Source: Pseudarthrobacter defluvii
GTDB taxonomy: Bacteria > Actinomycetota > Actinomycetes > Actinomycetales > Micrococcaceae
DNA length: 64,000 bases
Assembly (NCBI RefSeq): GCF_030323865.1
Contig: NZ_CP066362.1
Location: forward strand, 2,170,001 to 2,234,000
Reading direction: 5' to 3'
Part shown: positions 12,920 to 22,742 of the stretch, piece by piece
How the letters are laid out: each line of letters starts with the position of its first letter
Numbering within the stretch: the first letter of the stretch is position 1
Program-made: the position numbers and the translations under genes
The notes under the pieces: model-generated
What the model was told of the DNA's origin: nothing
The model's database searches: none
What the model saw: only the letters and a program-made list of their open reading frames with translations

Positions 12920-13503
12920 GCGCCCCCCTCGATCACGACTTCGTTGACCGGGCTTCCGACAGCGGAGGAGTCCGTTTCTTCCAGCCGGACCCGGACCTTT
13001 TCGGCGGAGGACGTGGGCAGGTTCTTGCCCACGTGGTCCGCGCGGATGGGAAGTTCGCGGTGGCCCCGGTCAATCAGGACGGCAAGCCGGACGATGCGCG
13101 GCCGCCCGAGGTCCACGAGTGCGTCCAGGGCGGCGCGGATGGTGCGTCCGGAGTAGAGGACGTCGTCGATGAGCACCACCACTTTGTTGTCGATGCCGGT
13201 ACGCGGCAGCCTGGTGGGGTACGGCGGGCGGGTCCCCTGATGGGAAAGGTCGTCCCGGAACATGGTGACGTCAAGCTGCCCTACGATGGCCGCGGCATCA
13301 ACGGTGTTGTCCGCGGCGGCGATTTTTTCCGCAAGCCGGACAGCCAGCGGGTAACCGCGGCGGGGAATGCCCAGCAGGACCAGGTCCCGGGAACCCTTGT
13401 TGGCTTCGAGGATCTCGTGGGCGATACGAGTGAGGGCCCGGTCAATGTCCGCCTGGTTGAGGACAACCCTGGCTGGAACCGGTGCGCTGGTGACAGATGT
13501 CAA
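12916..13503 (-). CDS. pyrR: PyrR: pyr mRNA-binding regulator / uracil phosphoribosyltransferase
   Basis: Binds UMP/UTP and pyr-operon leader RNA to repress the pathway, and has uracil phosphoribosyltransferase activity. The PRPP motif [15 protein letters not shown] and the basic segment following it are clear. I choose the TTG at 13503 (195 residues): AAAGGGGAG lies 7 bases upstream. A GTG at 13530 would add nine residues ([12 protein letters not shown]) encoded by the ribosome-binding site and RNA loop themselves, so it is unlikely. First gene of the operon; a PyrR-binding loop lies immediately upstream. Confidence 0.95.
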   Translation of the reverse strand: MTSVTSAPVPARVVLNQADIDRALTRIAHEILEANKGSRDLVLLGIPRRGYPLAVRLAEKIAAADNTVDAAAIVGQLDVTMFRDDLSHQGTRPPYPTRLPRTGIDNKVVVLIDDVLYSGRTIRAALDALVDLGRPRIVRLAVLIDRGHRELPIRADHVGKNLPTSSAEKVRVRLEETDSSAVGSPVNEVVIEGGA

Positions 13504-13517
13504 CGCTCGTCTCCCCT

Positions 13518-13539
13518 TTCCCCGCCTCACAGGACGGAA
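13518..13539 (-). promoter_or_regulatory. PyrR RNA-binding loop at the pyrR translation start
   Basis: On the minus strand the leader contains GTCCTGTGAGGC (13524-13535), which fits the PyrR binding-loop core R-U-C-C-N-G-N-G-A-G-G-Y at every position. It is flanked by TTCC(G) and (CGG)GGAA arms that can close a stem. The 3' arm runs into the AAAGGGGAG ribosome-binding site of pyrR. This geometry fits translational repression, as described for Mycobacterium smegmatis pyr genes, better than transcription attenuation; no terminator is visible here. Confidence 0.8.
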
Positions 13540-13655
13540 TTAAAAAAGGAATGATTGCTGTTCAAAATTACCACACGGTCCAGCCGCGCCGGCCCGGGAT
13601 CAACGCGGTGCTGGTCACATCCACGGGCCGCCGGACGGAAACAAAGCCCACTTCC

Positions 13656-13691
13656 TTTGTGGCGCGGAAGCCCCCGCTTAGGCTTTCGGGT
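13656..13691 (+). promoter_or_regulatory. Candidate promoter for a leaderless prsW transcript
   Basis: TAGGCT at 13679-13684 is a plausible -10, with TTGTGG at 13657-13662 (16-base spacer) as -35. The -10 ends 7 bases before the ATG at 13692, so transcription would begin at or next to the start codon. No ribosome-binding site is visible, which supports a leaderless mRNA. The region 13540-13655 also holds the pyrR leader on the other strand. Confidence 0.45.
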
Positions 13692-14972
13692 ATGCCGATG
13701 TATTCGCAGCACCCTTCATCCGGACTTCCCGACGACCCCTACCGCGGTGCCGGTGGGCCGCCCCTGCCGCAGGAAGCGAATCCAAGCTGGATGGGGCAGG
13801 TGCAGCCGGAATACTACCGGGCGGCACCGGGGCACCAGGGCCAGCCGCTGGCGGGCATGGTTCCGCCGCACGCACAGGGAACAGTGCTGCAGGCATCGCG
13901 CGCCCGCAGCGGGCTGCTGGGTTTGAGCGTTGCCGGCGGCGTGCTGGCTTTCCTGAGCCTGTTCCTGGTGGTGCCGTTCCTTCTGTCCAACACCGGGGCC
14001 GCGGGGTTCCTGATTGGTTTCCTGGCGTCCCTGGTCCCGCTGGCGGTGGTCCTGACGGCCGTGCACATCATCGACAGGTGGGAGCCGGAACCCAAACGGC
14101 TCCTGTTTTTCGCGTTCACGTGGGGCGCCGCAGTGTCAGTTGCCGTGACTCTGCTGATCCAGCCGTTCTTCGTGATCGCCTTCCAGTTCACGGACCAGCC
14201 TGACCTACAGACGTACATGGCCACCGTTCAGGCGCCCATTGTTGAAGAGTTCGCCAAGTCGCTGGGCCTGCTCATCCTCCTGCTGGCGGCCCGGCGGCAG
14301 TTCGACGGGCCGGTGGACGGCGTCGTGTTCGCCTTCACCATCGCCGGCGGGTTCGCGTTCACCGAGAACATCCTCTATTTCGGCCGGGCCATCGCCGAGT
14401 CGGCGTCGCCGGCCAGCGGCTTGGCCCAGGTCTTCTTCCTGCGCGGCGTCATGTCCCCCTTCGCCCATGCGATTTTTACCGGTACCACCGGCCTCATCAT
14501 GGGCTTCGCCGCCAGGCGCTGGCACACCGGCGCGTCGATCGGCGCATTTGTCATTGGCCTGCTGCCGGCCATGTTCCTGCACAACAGGTGGAACAGCATG
14601 GGACAGGGATTCCTGCTGGACTACATCGTGGTCCAGGTGCCGATCTTCGTGCTGGCAGTGGCCGGCATCATCTTCCTGCGGGTGGCCGAGAAACGCCTGA
14701 CCCGCCAGCGCCTGCTGGAGTATTCCGCCGCGGGCTGGTTCACGCCGGCTGAGGTGCAACTGCTGGCCACGCACGGGGGCCGGCGGACAGCCCTGGCGTG
14801 GGCGGCCGGTGCGGGCAGGAAGCAGCAGATGAAGCAGCTCCTGAAGGCGGCCACCCAGCTGGCCAACACCCGCCAGCGGATCCTGAGCGGGCGCGACGTT
14901 CCCCTCAACCAGGCCGAGGAAAGGCTGCAGCTCCAGCGGATCCTCGCCCTGCGGGAGTCCGTGGCCGCGTGA
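13692..14972 (+). CDS. PrsW-family intramembrane metalloprotease
   Basis: Polytopic membrane protein of the PrsW family; the Bacillus member cleaves the anti-sigma factor RsiW, but the substrate here is unknown. An N-terminal proline/glutamine-rich cytoplasmic segment (about 75 residues) is followed by roughly eight hydrophobic segments. Family motifs are present: EEFAK within PIVEEFAKSLGL, FTENILYF, the histidine in FAHAIFTGTTG and FLHNRWN. The C-terminal 90 residues are soluble and charged. I start at ATG 13692 (426 residues); an open frame extends upstream to 13497 but crosses the pyrR leader. ATG 13698 is an alternative. Confidence 0.87.
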   Translation: MPMYSQHPSSGLPDDPYRGAGGPPLPQEANPSWMGQVQPEYYRAAPGHQGQPLAGMVPPHAQGTVLQASRARSGLLGLSVAGGVLAFLSLFLVVPFLLSNTGAAGFLIGFLASLVPLAVVLTAVHIIDRWEPEPKRLLFFAFTWGAAVSVAVTLLIQPFFVIAFQFTDQPDLQTYMATVQAPIVEEFAKSLGLLILLLAARRQFDGPVDGVVFAFTIAGGFAFTENILYFGRAIAESASPASGLAQVFFLRGVMSPFAHAIFTGTTGLIMGFAARRWHTGASIGAFVIGLLPAMFLHNRWNSMGQGFLLDYIVVQVPIFVLAVAGIIFLRVAEKRLTRQRLLEYSAAGWFTPAEVQLLATHGGRRTALAWAAGAGRKQQMKQLLKAATQLANTRQRILSGRDVPLNQAEERLQLQRILALRESVAA

Positions 14973-14995
14973 GCGTCTGCCACGGCCAACGCAAA

Positions 14996-15020
14996 AGAAC
15001 CCCGCCAACGGCGGGGTTCT
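14996..15020. terminator. Bidirectional intrinsic terminator between prsW and nusB
   Basis: A perfect 11-bp stem (AGAACCCCGCC / GGCGGGGTTCT) with a 3-base loop. It is followed by CTTG on the plus side and by TTTTGC on the minus side. It lies between two convergent genes and probably ends both prsW and the nusB operon. Confidence 0.82.
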
Positions 15021-15058
15021 CTTGCTGGTCCTGCAGATTGTTTGTCCTGCGGAGCAGC

Positions 15059-15469
15059 CTAGGCCAGGAGAGAAGGCTTCAGCTGCTGCAGCCGGCCCAG
15101 GAGGCCGTTGATGAACTGCGGGGACTCGTCCGTGGACAACGTCTTGGCCAGCGCAACTGCCTCGCTGACCGCCACGCCGTCAGGGACGTCGTCGTTGTAG
15201 AGGAGTTCCCAGGTGCCGATGCGCAGGATGATGCGGTCCACCGACGGCATGCGCTCCAGGCTCCAGCCCTGCGAGTAAGTCTCCAGGAACTCATCGATGG
15301 CTGCCTGCTGCGACAGCACTCCTTCGACGATTTCCAGGGTGTAGGGGTTGACCACCTGGTCGGTCTTTTCCCGGCGTGCGCGGAGCACGTCGAACGCCGA
15401 AACAGAGCGCTGCTCCGCTTCGAAAAGAACATCCAGTGCCCTGCTGCGGGCTTTACCGCGGGCGCTCAC
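15059..15469 (-). CDS. nusB: Transcription antitermination factor NusB
   Basis: Binds boxA RNA with S10 (NusE) to form the rRNA antitermination complex. The 136-residue all-helical protein begins with ARGKARSRALDVLFEAEQR and has the conserved SVDRIILRIGTWELLY and VAVSEAVALAKTLSTDESPQFINGLLG segments. The GTG start shares a base with the efp stop (TAGTG), so translation is coupled. Last gene of the aro-efp-nusB run. Confidence 0.96.
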   Translation of the reverse strand: MSARGKARSRALDVLFEAEQRSVSAFDVLRARREKTDQVVNPYTLEIVEGVLSQQAAIDEFLETYSQGWSLERMPSVDRIILRIGTWELLYNDDVPDGVAVSEAVALAKTLSTDESPQFINGLLGRLQQLKPSLLA

Positions 15470-16032
15470 TAGTCGGTGACCCGGCCCAGGTAGCTGCCGT
15501 CGCGGGTGTCCACCTTGACCCGGGTGTTGTTTTCGATGAACAGCGGGACCTGGATCTCGTAGCCGGTTTCCAGGGTGGCGGGCTTGGTGCCTGCCGAGGA
15601 ACGGTCACCCTGCAGGCCCGGCTCGGTGTAGGTGATTTCGAGGACAACGCTCGGCGGCAGCTCGATGTAGAGGGGGGTGCCGTCGTGGATGGCGATGTTG
15701 ACCATCTGGTTCTCGAGCATGAAGTTGGTGGCATCGCCTACCGTGGCGCCGGAGACGGTGATCTGGTCGTAGTCCGAGGTGTCCATGAAGACGAAGTCCG
15801 CGCCGTCCTGGTACAGGTACTGGTAGTCGCGGCGGTCAACGGTGGCGGTCTCGATCTTGAGGCCGGCGTTGAACGTCTTGTCAACAACCTTGCCGGACAT
15901 CACGTTGCGCATCTTAGTCCGCACAAAGGCGCCGCCCTTGCCGGGCTTGACGTGCTGGAATTCGATGACGTTCCAGAGCTGGCCCTCAAGCTTCAGGACC
16001 GTTCCGTTCTTAATGTCGTTAGTGGTTGCCAC
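15469..16032 (-). CDS. efp: Elongation factor P
   Basis: Relieves ribosome stalling at polyproline stretches. The 187-residue, three-domain protein has the domain I tip loop [12 protein letters not shown], with Lys32 at the position modified in Bacillus and E. coli EF-P. No EpmA/EpmB-type modification gene is in the window. The in-frame sequence upstream to 16413 is antisense-like and proline/arginine-rich; the GTG at 16032 fits the universal N terminus ATTNDIKNG. Confidence 0.96.
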   Translation of the reverse strand: MATTNDIKNGTVLKLEGQLWNVIEFQHVKPGKGGAFVRTKMRNVMSGKVVDKTFNAGLKIETATVDRRDYQYLYQDGADFVFMDTSDYDQITVSGATVGDATNFMLENQMVNIAIHDGTPLYIELPPSVVLEITYTEPGLQGDRSSAGTKPATLETGYEIQVPLFIENNTRVKVDTRDGSYLGRVTD

Positions 16033-16154
16033 TGGTTTCCTCTGGTTTCTTTGTCTGGCCGCGTGGTCAGATGCTGTATGCCGGGCGGGCACGCCGCAAC
16101 GGCCCGCCTGCACGTGTTTGTCAAAAATCGCGTGGATGCAAAAATTCCACAACC

Positions 16155-16174
16155 ATTCTACCGGTAAATACCGG
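16155..16174 (-). promoter_or_regulatory. Possible efp promoter with palindromic spacer
   Basis: In the 172-base gap before efp, the minus strand has TAGAAT, a good -10. Immediately upstream is a CCGGTA-TT-TACCGG palindrome where the spacer would be. No clear TTGACA-like -35 is present. The palindrome could bind a regulator, which would suggest efp-nusB has its own control apart from the aro genes. Weakly supported. Confidence 0.35.
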
Positions 16175-16204
16175 GCAGCCTGTCCGCAGCCCGTGGCTGC
16201 GGCC

Positions 16205-16722
16205 TCAGCAGGCGAGGTCCAGGACGTCCCGGGCCCGCTGGAGCGCCACGGTGGATGAATAGATCTGCGCGGCGTCGGCCGACTGCGCCACCCGCAGGTC
16301 CAGTGCCTTGGAGAAGGATTCCACCGCAGCGGAGGTCTGTCCGGCTGCGTACTGCGCCCTGCCCAGGTACTGGAGGGCCAGGGCCTCCCCCGGCGTGCCG
16401 TGCGCCTCGGCAAGGAGTTGGCGGAACAGGCCCACAGCGCGGTCCATCCGGTGGCTGACGCTCAGCACTTCAGCTTCGAAGATGCGCAAAAGGAAGGATT
16501 CAGGGTCTTTGAACCGGGCTTCGGCCAGCAGTTCGGCAGCCTCGGACGCATGGCCCTCAACCAGCAGCACGAAGATCTGGTCAGCCGGATCCGTGGAGGC
16601 GGCGAGGGTTTCCCGGACCACATCCTCGTTGACGATCTGCGGCTGCAGGGTATCCGGGTTGATGCGGATTCCCGGGAAGCCGGCTTCGGGCCAATCGGCG
16701 GTGCCGCTCATGTCGCCCTGCA

Positions 16723-16723
<1 letters not shown>
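16205..16723 (-). CDS. Tetratricopeptide-repeat protein
   Basis: A 172-residue soluble protein. From about residue 50 it forms TPR-like helix pairs: [68 protein letters not shown], a clear TPR unit. The start is the ATG at 16723, sharing a base with the aroB stop (TGATG); a second ATG at 16711 with AGGG upstream is an alternative. Such TPR proteins follow aroB in related genomes; they are thought to be scaffold or interaction proteins, but no function is established. Confidence 0.82.
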
Positions 16724-18379
<1,656 letters not shown>

Positions 18380-18380
<1 letters not shown>

Positions 18381-19576
18381 TACTGGCCGATCGAGTCCAG
18401 GGATGCCGGAATGCTGTCCAGGTAGCCCTTGATGTTGCGTGCGGTCTCCGCCACCGAGTCACCGCCGAACTTCTCGATGACCGCTTCTGCGAGGACCAGG
18501 GCCACCATGGCCTCGGCCACCACTCCGGCAGCCGGGACTGCGCACACGTCGGAGCGCTGGTGGTGCGCCTTGGCCGGTTCGCCGGTACTGACGTCGATGG
18601 TCCGCAGCGCGCGGGGCACCGTGGCAATTGGCTTCATGGCTGCCCGGACCCGGAGGACATCGCCGATGCTCATGCCGCCTTCGATGCCGCCAGCACGGTT
18701 GCTGGCGCGGACAATCCGCCCCTCCCCGTCGCGGACGATTTCATCGTGGGCGGCGGAGCCGCGGCGTGCTGCCGTCAGGAAACCGTCGCCAACCTCCACG
18801 CCCTTGATGGCCTGGATCCCCATGAGGGCAGCGGCCAGCCTGGCATCCAGGCGGCGGTCCCAGTGGACGTAGCTGCCCAGTCCCGGCGGCAGGCCGTAGG
18901 CCAGGACCTCCACCACGCCGCCCAGGGTTTCGCCTTCCTTGTGCGCGGCGTCCACCTCGGCCACCATGGCGTCGGAGGTTTCGCGGTCGAAGCAGCGCAG
19001 CGGATCCGTGTCCAGCGCGATGACGTCGCTGGGGACGGGCAGCGGACGGCCTTCCGGCACAGTCACGCTGGCGATGGACACCGTGTGGCTGACCAGCTCG
19101 ATGCCGAGGTGCTTGAGGAACTGCGCGGCCACCGTCCCCAGCGCCACGCGCGTGGCGGTTTCGCGGGCGCTGGCACGTTCCAGCACAGGGCGGGCCTCAT
19201 CGAAGCCGTATTTTTGCATGCCGGTGAAGTCTGCATGCCCCGGGCGCGGGCGCGTCAGGGGCGCGTTGCGGGCCTGGTCGGCGAGAAGTTCCGGGTCCAC
19301 GGGATCGGCAGACATGATCTGCTCCCATTTGGGCCATTCGGTGTTTCCCACCTGGATGGCGACCGGACCTCCCTGGGTACGACCGTGCCGGACGCCGCCA
19401 AGAATGGTCACGACGTCCTGCTCGAACTTCATCCGCGCGCCACGTCCGTAGCCGAGGCGGCGGCGGGCCAGAGAGTCTGCGATGTGGCCGCTGGTGATTT
19501 CCACACCGGCGGGGACGCCCTCAATAATTCCCATCAGAGCCGGGCCATGGGATTCACCGGCAGTCAACCAACGCAT
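18380..19576 (-). CDS. aroC: Chorismate synthase
   Basis: Last step of the shikimate pathway: reduced-FMN-dependent conversion of EPSP to chorismate. Signatures are [16 protein letters not shown] at the N terminus, [15 protein letters not shown] and the [11 protein letters not shown] region. Upstream in-frame starts exist at 19585 and 19606, but the ATG at 19576 gives the canonical N terminus (398 residues) and has GGA about 5 bases before it. Confidence 0.96.
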
Positions 19577-19602
19577 AATTTCCATCCTGCCACGTAGGGC
19601 GG

Positions 19603-20463
19603 TCACAACGCCCGCCGGGCAAGGCCGACTGCGTCACACATCACATCTATGACAGCTGCGTTAACGTCTTCACCGCGGCGGGTGAAGAGCCGCACCTGCT
19701 CCACGGCCTGGTACAGCAGCATCTCCAGGCCGGGCACCACACGGCCGCCGCCGGCCTGCCAGACCGAGGCAATGAGGCTGGGCCAGGGATCGTAGGCCAC
19801 GTCCAGCAGCACACCCGGTGTCGCGGTCTTGAGCGCGGCGATTTCCGCGGCGAGTCCGTCTGCCGCGCGCGGGGGCAGTGTGGAGATTACGACGTCGGCT
19901 TCCGCCGTTGGGCGCGCGGCCCCGGCAAGGGGGCGGAGCTCCAGGGCCATCCCGAGGCGGTCGGCAGCGGCGCGGACATCTGCCGTGCGCGAAGCATCAC
20001 GGACAAAGACCTGCACCGTTTCGGTGCCCAGTTCCTTGAGTGCAGCGACGGCCGAGGCCGCCGTCCCGCCGCCGCCCAGGATGACGGCTGAAGGTGAAGC
20101 AGCAGAGCCGGCATGGCAGAGGGCGTTGACGATGCCGGTCACGTCCGTGTTGGAACCCACTGTCCGAAGGCCATTCGCGGTGTCCTCGAATGTCACGGTA
20201 TTCACGACGCCCAACGTCCGCGCGACTCCCCGCACCTCGTCCACCTCGTCCAGCATCGCCGTCTTCAGCGGCATGGTCACGGACAGCCCGCACCAGCCCG
20301 GCTGGTGCCGGATCTGGCGCATGAAGGACGGCAGCAGCTCCTCAGTGACGTCGATTGCCGTGTAACTGATGCCTGCACCCAACTGTCCGTAGGCCGCGAG
20401 GTGCAGTGCCGGGGATTTTGAGTGGCTGATCGGGTGGCCCAGGACGGCAGCCCGCAGGCTCAT
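19603..20463 (-). CDS. aroE: Shikimate dehydrogenase
   Basis: Reduces 3-dehydroshikimate to shikimate with NADPH. The 286-residue protein has the substrate-domain opening [16 protein letters not shown], the catalytic lysine in [12 protein letters not shown], the aspartate in GSNTDVTG and the glycine-rich [16 protein letters not shown] nucleotide fold. The ATG at 20463 overlaps the mltG stop (ATGA), so I prefer it to a start 27 bases upstream. Confidence 0.95.
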   Translation of the reverse strand: MSLRAAVLGHPISHSKSPALHLAAYGQLGAGISYTAIDVTEELLPSFMRQIRHQPGWCGLSVTMPLKTAMLDEVDEVRGVARTLGVVNTVTFEDTANGLRTVGSNTDVTGIVNALCHAGSAASPSAVILGGGGTAASAVAALKELGTETVQVFVRDASRTADVRAAADRLGMALELRPLAGAARPTAEADVVISTLPPRAADGLAAEIAALKTATPGVLLDVAYDPWPSLIASVWQAGGGRVVPGLEMLLYQAVEQVRLFTRRGEDVNAAVIDVMCDAVGLARRAL

Positions 20464-22139
20464 GTGCAGCGGCCCGCGTTTGCCTGGCACCAGGCGTTGT
20501 ACTGCTCCACGTAGGCGTTGTGTTCAGCAAGGGTCTTGGCGAACTTGGTTTCCTTGGTGTCCAAGTTGACGGTCACCCAGTACAGGTAATCGTTGGTCTT
20601 GGGCTTGGCTGCGGCGTCGATGGCGGTCTTGCCGGGAGAGCCGATGGGGCCGGGGGGCAGGCCGGGGTTCGCGTAGGTGTTGTACGGGTTGGACTTGTCC
20701 TTGCGCTGTTCATCGGTGAAGTTGAAGCTCCGGGTGCCCAGCCCGTACGTGACGGCGGAGTCAACCTGCAAGAAGCCGCCGGTCTGGTCGTTCGGCTTCA
20801 GCCGGTTGTAGATGGCGCCGGCTACGTCGCCGTAGTCGGCCTGGCCACCCTCGGCCTGGACGATGCTCGCCACGATGACGGCCTGGTACTGCTTGGCGGG
20901 GTCGGTGATGCCCTGCGAGACGAGTTCGTCCGTGGTGGCCTTCACTAGTGCCTGGAGGATGTCCTTGGGCGGAGTACCCAGCGGGAAGCGGTACTCGCCC
21001 GGCTGCAGGTAGCCTTCCAGGTTCTTCGCGTTGGCGGGCAGGCCGAACTGGGCGGGCTGGTTGCTGAGCGCCTGCAGTTGCTGAATGGAGACGCCGGACC
21101 CCTCGGAGATCGCCTGGAGGGATTCATTGATGCGAAGGCCGGCGCTCAGGGCGAAGTAAATAACCTTGGACTTGTCTTTGCCGGCAAGGACGTTGACAGC
21201 ATCCGCGTTCTTCATCTCGGTCTTGAAGGTGTAGTCCCCCGGGGAAAGGGTTGCGCCCGAGGCATGGAACGCCTGCATGAACGTATCAGCGTTGGCCACA
21301 ACGCGCTGGTTCTCCAGTTCCGATGCGACGGACCTGGTGCCCTCGCCACTGGCCACCGTTACGCGGACCTCACCCGTTCCGGGGCCGGGGAAGTCCGAGG
21401 GTTTGCCGCTGCCCAGGAGGGGTTTGAGGAACTGGGCGCCTACGGCCACCGCCGCCACGAAGACAACAAGCGTCAGGAGCAGGGCCAGCAGCCTGCGACG
21501 GCGGCGGACCTTCTTCGAGGGACGTTTCACTACCTCAGTGGACGCGGCGGGAAGGATCCCCGCGACCGGGTCAGGATGGCCTGGTTCAGGATGGGTCTCA
21601 TGGTCGTATTCGCCGGCCTCATACGCAGGGTGGCCGTGAACGGTCTCCTGGTAGTCGTGGACGTCCGTGTCATCGTGGATGTGGGCCTCTTGGTGCGCAT
21701 AGTGGACGTCGTCCGAGTGGTGCGGGACGTCCTCGGGGTGGGCGTCCTGGTAATCATCCGTGTGAGGGTGAGCCACGGTGTCGTGGTGCCCGCCGCCGTC
21801 GTGCTGCTGGGCCGTCACCGGCGGTTCGAGGTGGGCATCGCCATGGGAAGCGCGCAACGTTTGTTCGTCCTGGATGGACGGGGGTGTTTGCGGTGCCGCC
21901 GGAACGTCACCGGCGCCCGGAAGCGGAGCAAAGGTGGATTCGGCGTCCGGAGAAGCTGCGGCCGGTGGTGCGGCGGGTGGCGGCGGAACGTCACCGGTTT
22001 CGTAGGCCTGTTCGGGCACGGCGTCCTGGCCCCCGGTATTGAGGGTCTTCTCCCGGGCGCGCAGTTCCTTGCGGGTCAGCGGCCGCTGGGCCTCCGTGCC
22101 CAGCGAACCGGAGGTGTCATCAATGTTGGCAGGGCTCAC
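20460..22139 (-). CDS. mltG: Endolytic transglycosylase MltG with a long histidine-rich cytoplasmic region
   Basis: Membrane-anchored YceG/MltG enzyme that cleaves nascent glycan strands in the periplasm-equivalent space. Residues 1-215 are predicted cytoplasmic and disordered: first Pro/Ala-rich, then a His/Asp/Glu-rich part (about 99-189) with about 20 histidines. A basic KKVRRRRR stretch precedes one transmembrane helix (about 217-238). The extracellular domain ends with the catalytic-type motif VASIVQAE (E430), YNRL, VDSAVTYGLG and NPYNTY...PGPIGSPG. Typical MltG is about 350-400 residues, so the extra length is all N-terminal. The start overlaps the ruvX stop by 4 bases. Confidence 0.93.
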   Translation of the reverse strand: MSPANIDDTSGSLGTEAQRPLTRKELRAREKTLNTGGQDAVPEQAYETGDVPPPPAAPPAAASPDAESTFAPLPGAGDVPAAPQTPPSIQDEQTLRASHGDAHLEPPVTAQQHDGGGHHDTVAHPHTDDYQDAHPEDVPHHSDDVHYAHQEAHIHDDTDVHDYQETVHGHPAYEAGEYDHETHPEPGHPDPVAGILPAASTEVVKRPSKKVRRRRRLLALLLTLVVFVAAVAVGAQFLKPLLGSGKPSDFPGPGTGEVRVTVASGEGTRSVASELENQRVVANADTFMQAFHASGATLSPGDYTFKTEMKNADAVNVLAGKDKSKVIYFALSAGLRINESLQAISEGSGVSIQQLQALSNQPAQFGLPANAKNLEGYLQPGEYRFPLGTPPKDILQALVKATTDELVSQGITDPAKQYQAVIVASIVQAEGGQADYGDVAGAIYNRLKPNDQTGGFLQVDSAVTYGLGTRSFNFTDEQRKDKSNPYNTYANPGLPPGPIGSPGKTAIDAAAKPKTNDYLYWVTVNLDTKETKFAKTLAEHNAYVEQYNAWCQANAGRCT

Positions 22140-22735
22140 TGTTGCCTTCCATTATCTGAAAATCGGGCCGTGTCTGCGGGGGCGGCGCGGACTGGTTCGT
22201 CCACCCCACCGGCCCCCAGGTCCACGGACGGGGATGGCGCTGTCACGCGTGAGCCGACATCCGCTCCCCTGGCTTTCTGCATGTCGATGGCGTGCTGAAG
22301 GATACCCGCCGCCGCGACCTGATCAACTACTTTACGGTGGTCCCTGCTGCTCATGCCAGCTTCATGCAGGTTGCGGTGGGCCGTGACACTGCTGAGGCGC
22401 TCGTCAACCAGGTTGACCTGGACCGCCAAGCCGCGGCTGGAAAACTCGGCAGCCAGCAGCAACGCATAGTCTGTGGCCATCCTGGCTGAGGTGTGTTCCT
22501 CGCCCTTCATGGTCCTGGGCAGGCCTACGATAACCTGCACGGCCCCCAGTTCCTCCGCCAGTTTCGCGATGACGCGGACGTCCGAGTTCTTCTTCGCGTT
22601 CCGGTCGAGGGTCTTGTAGGGCGTGGCTAGGATCGAATCACGGTCGCAGATGGCGACCCCTACCCGGACGGTGCCGACGTCCACCCCCAGTTTGACGCCC
22701 TGGGGGTAGCCGCCGGCAGCAACAGGATTGGTCAT
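22136..22735 (-). CDS. ruvX: RuvX/YqgF-family Holliday junction resolvase-like protein
   Basis: RNase H-fold nuclease of the YqgF family, implicated in Holliday junction resolution and 16S rRNA 5' processing. The 199-residue protein has the acidic motif LGVDVGTVRVGVAICD, VIVGLPRTMKGEE and the C-terminal VDERLSS. About 35 C-terminal residues after the conserved domain look disordered. I chose the ATG at 22735, just after the alaS stop (7 bases). The alaS-ruvX-mltG-aroE order is conserved. Confidence 0.93.
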   Translation of the reverse strand: MTNPVAAGGYPQGVKLGVDVGTVRVGVAICDRDSILATPYKTLDRNAKKNSDVRVIAKLAEELGAVQVIVGLPRTMKGEEHTSARMATDYALLLAAEFSSRGLAVQVNLVDERLSSVTAHRNLHEAGMSSRDHRKVVDQVAAAGILQHAIDMQKARGADVGSRVTAPSPSVDLGAGGVDEPVRAAPADTARFSDNGRQQ

Positions 22736-22742
22736 CGTGGCG

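Noticed and set aside
13497..13691. Longer start for the PrsW-like protease
   Set aside because: The 65 extra residues would be read across the pyrR leader on the other strand, have no membrane or family features, and the -10 element next to 13692 fits the shorter start.
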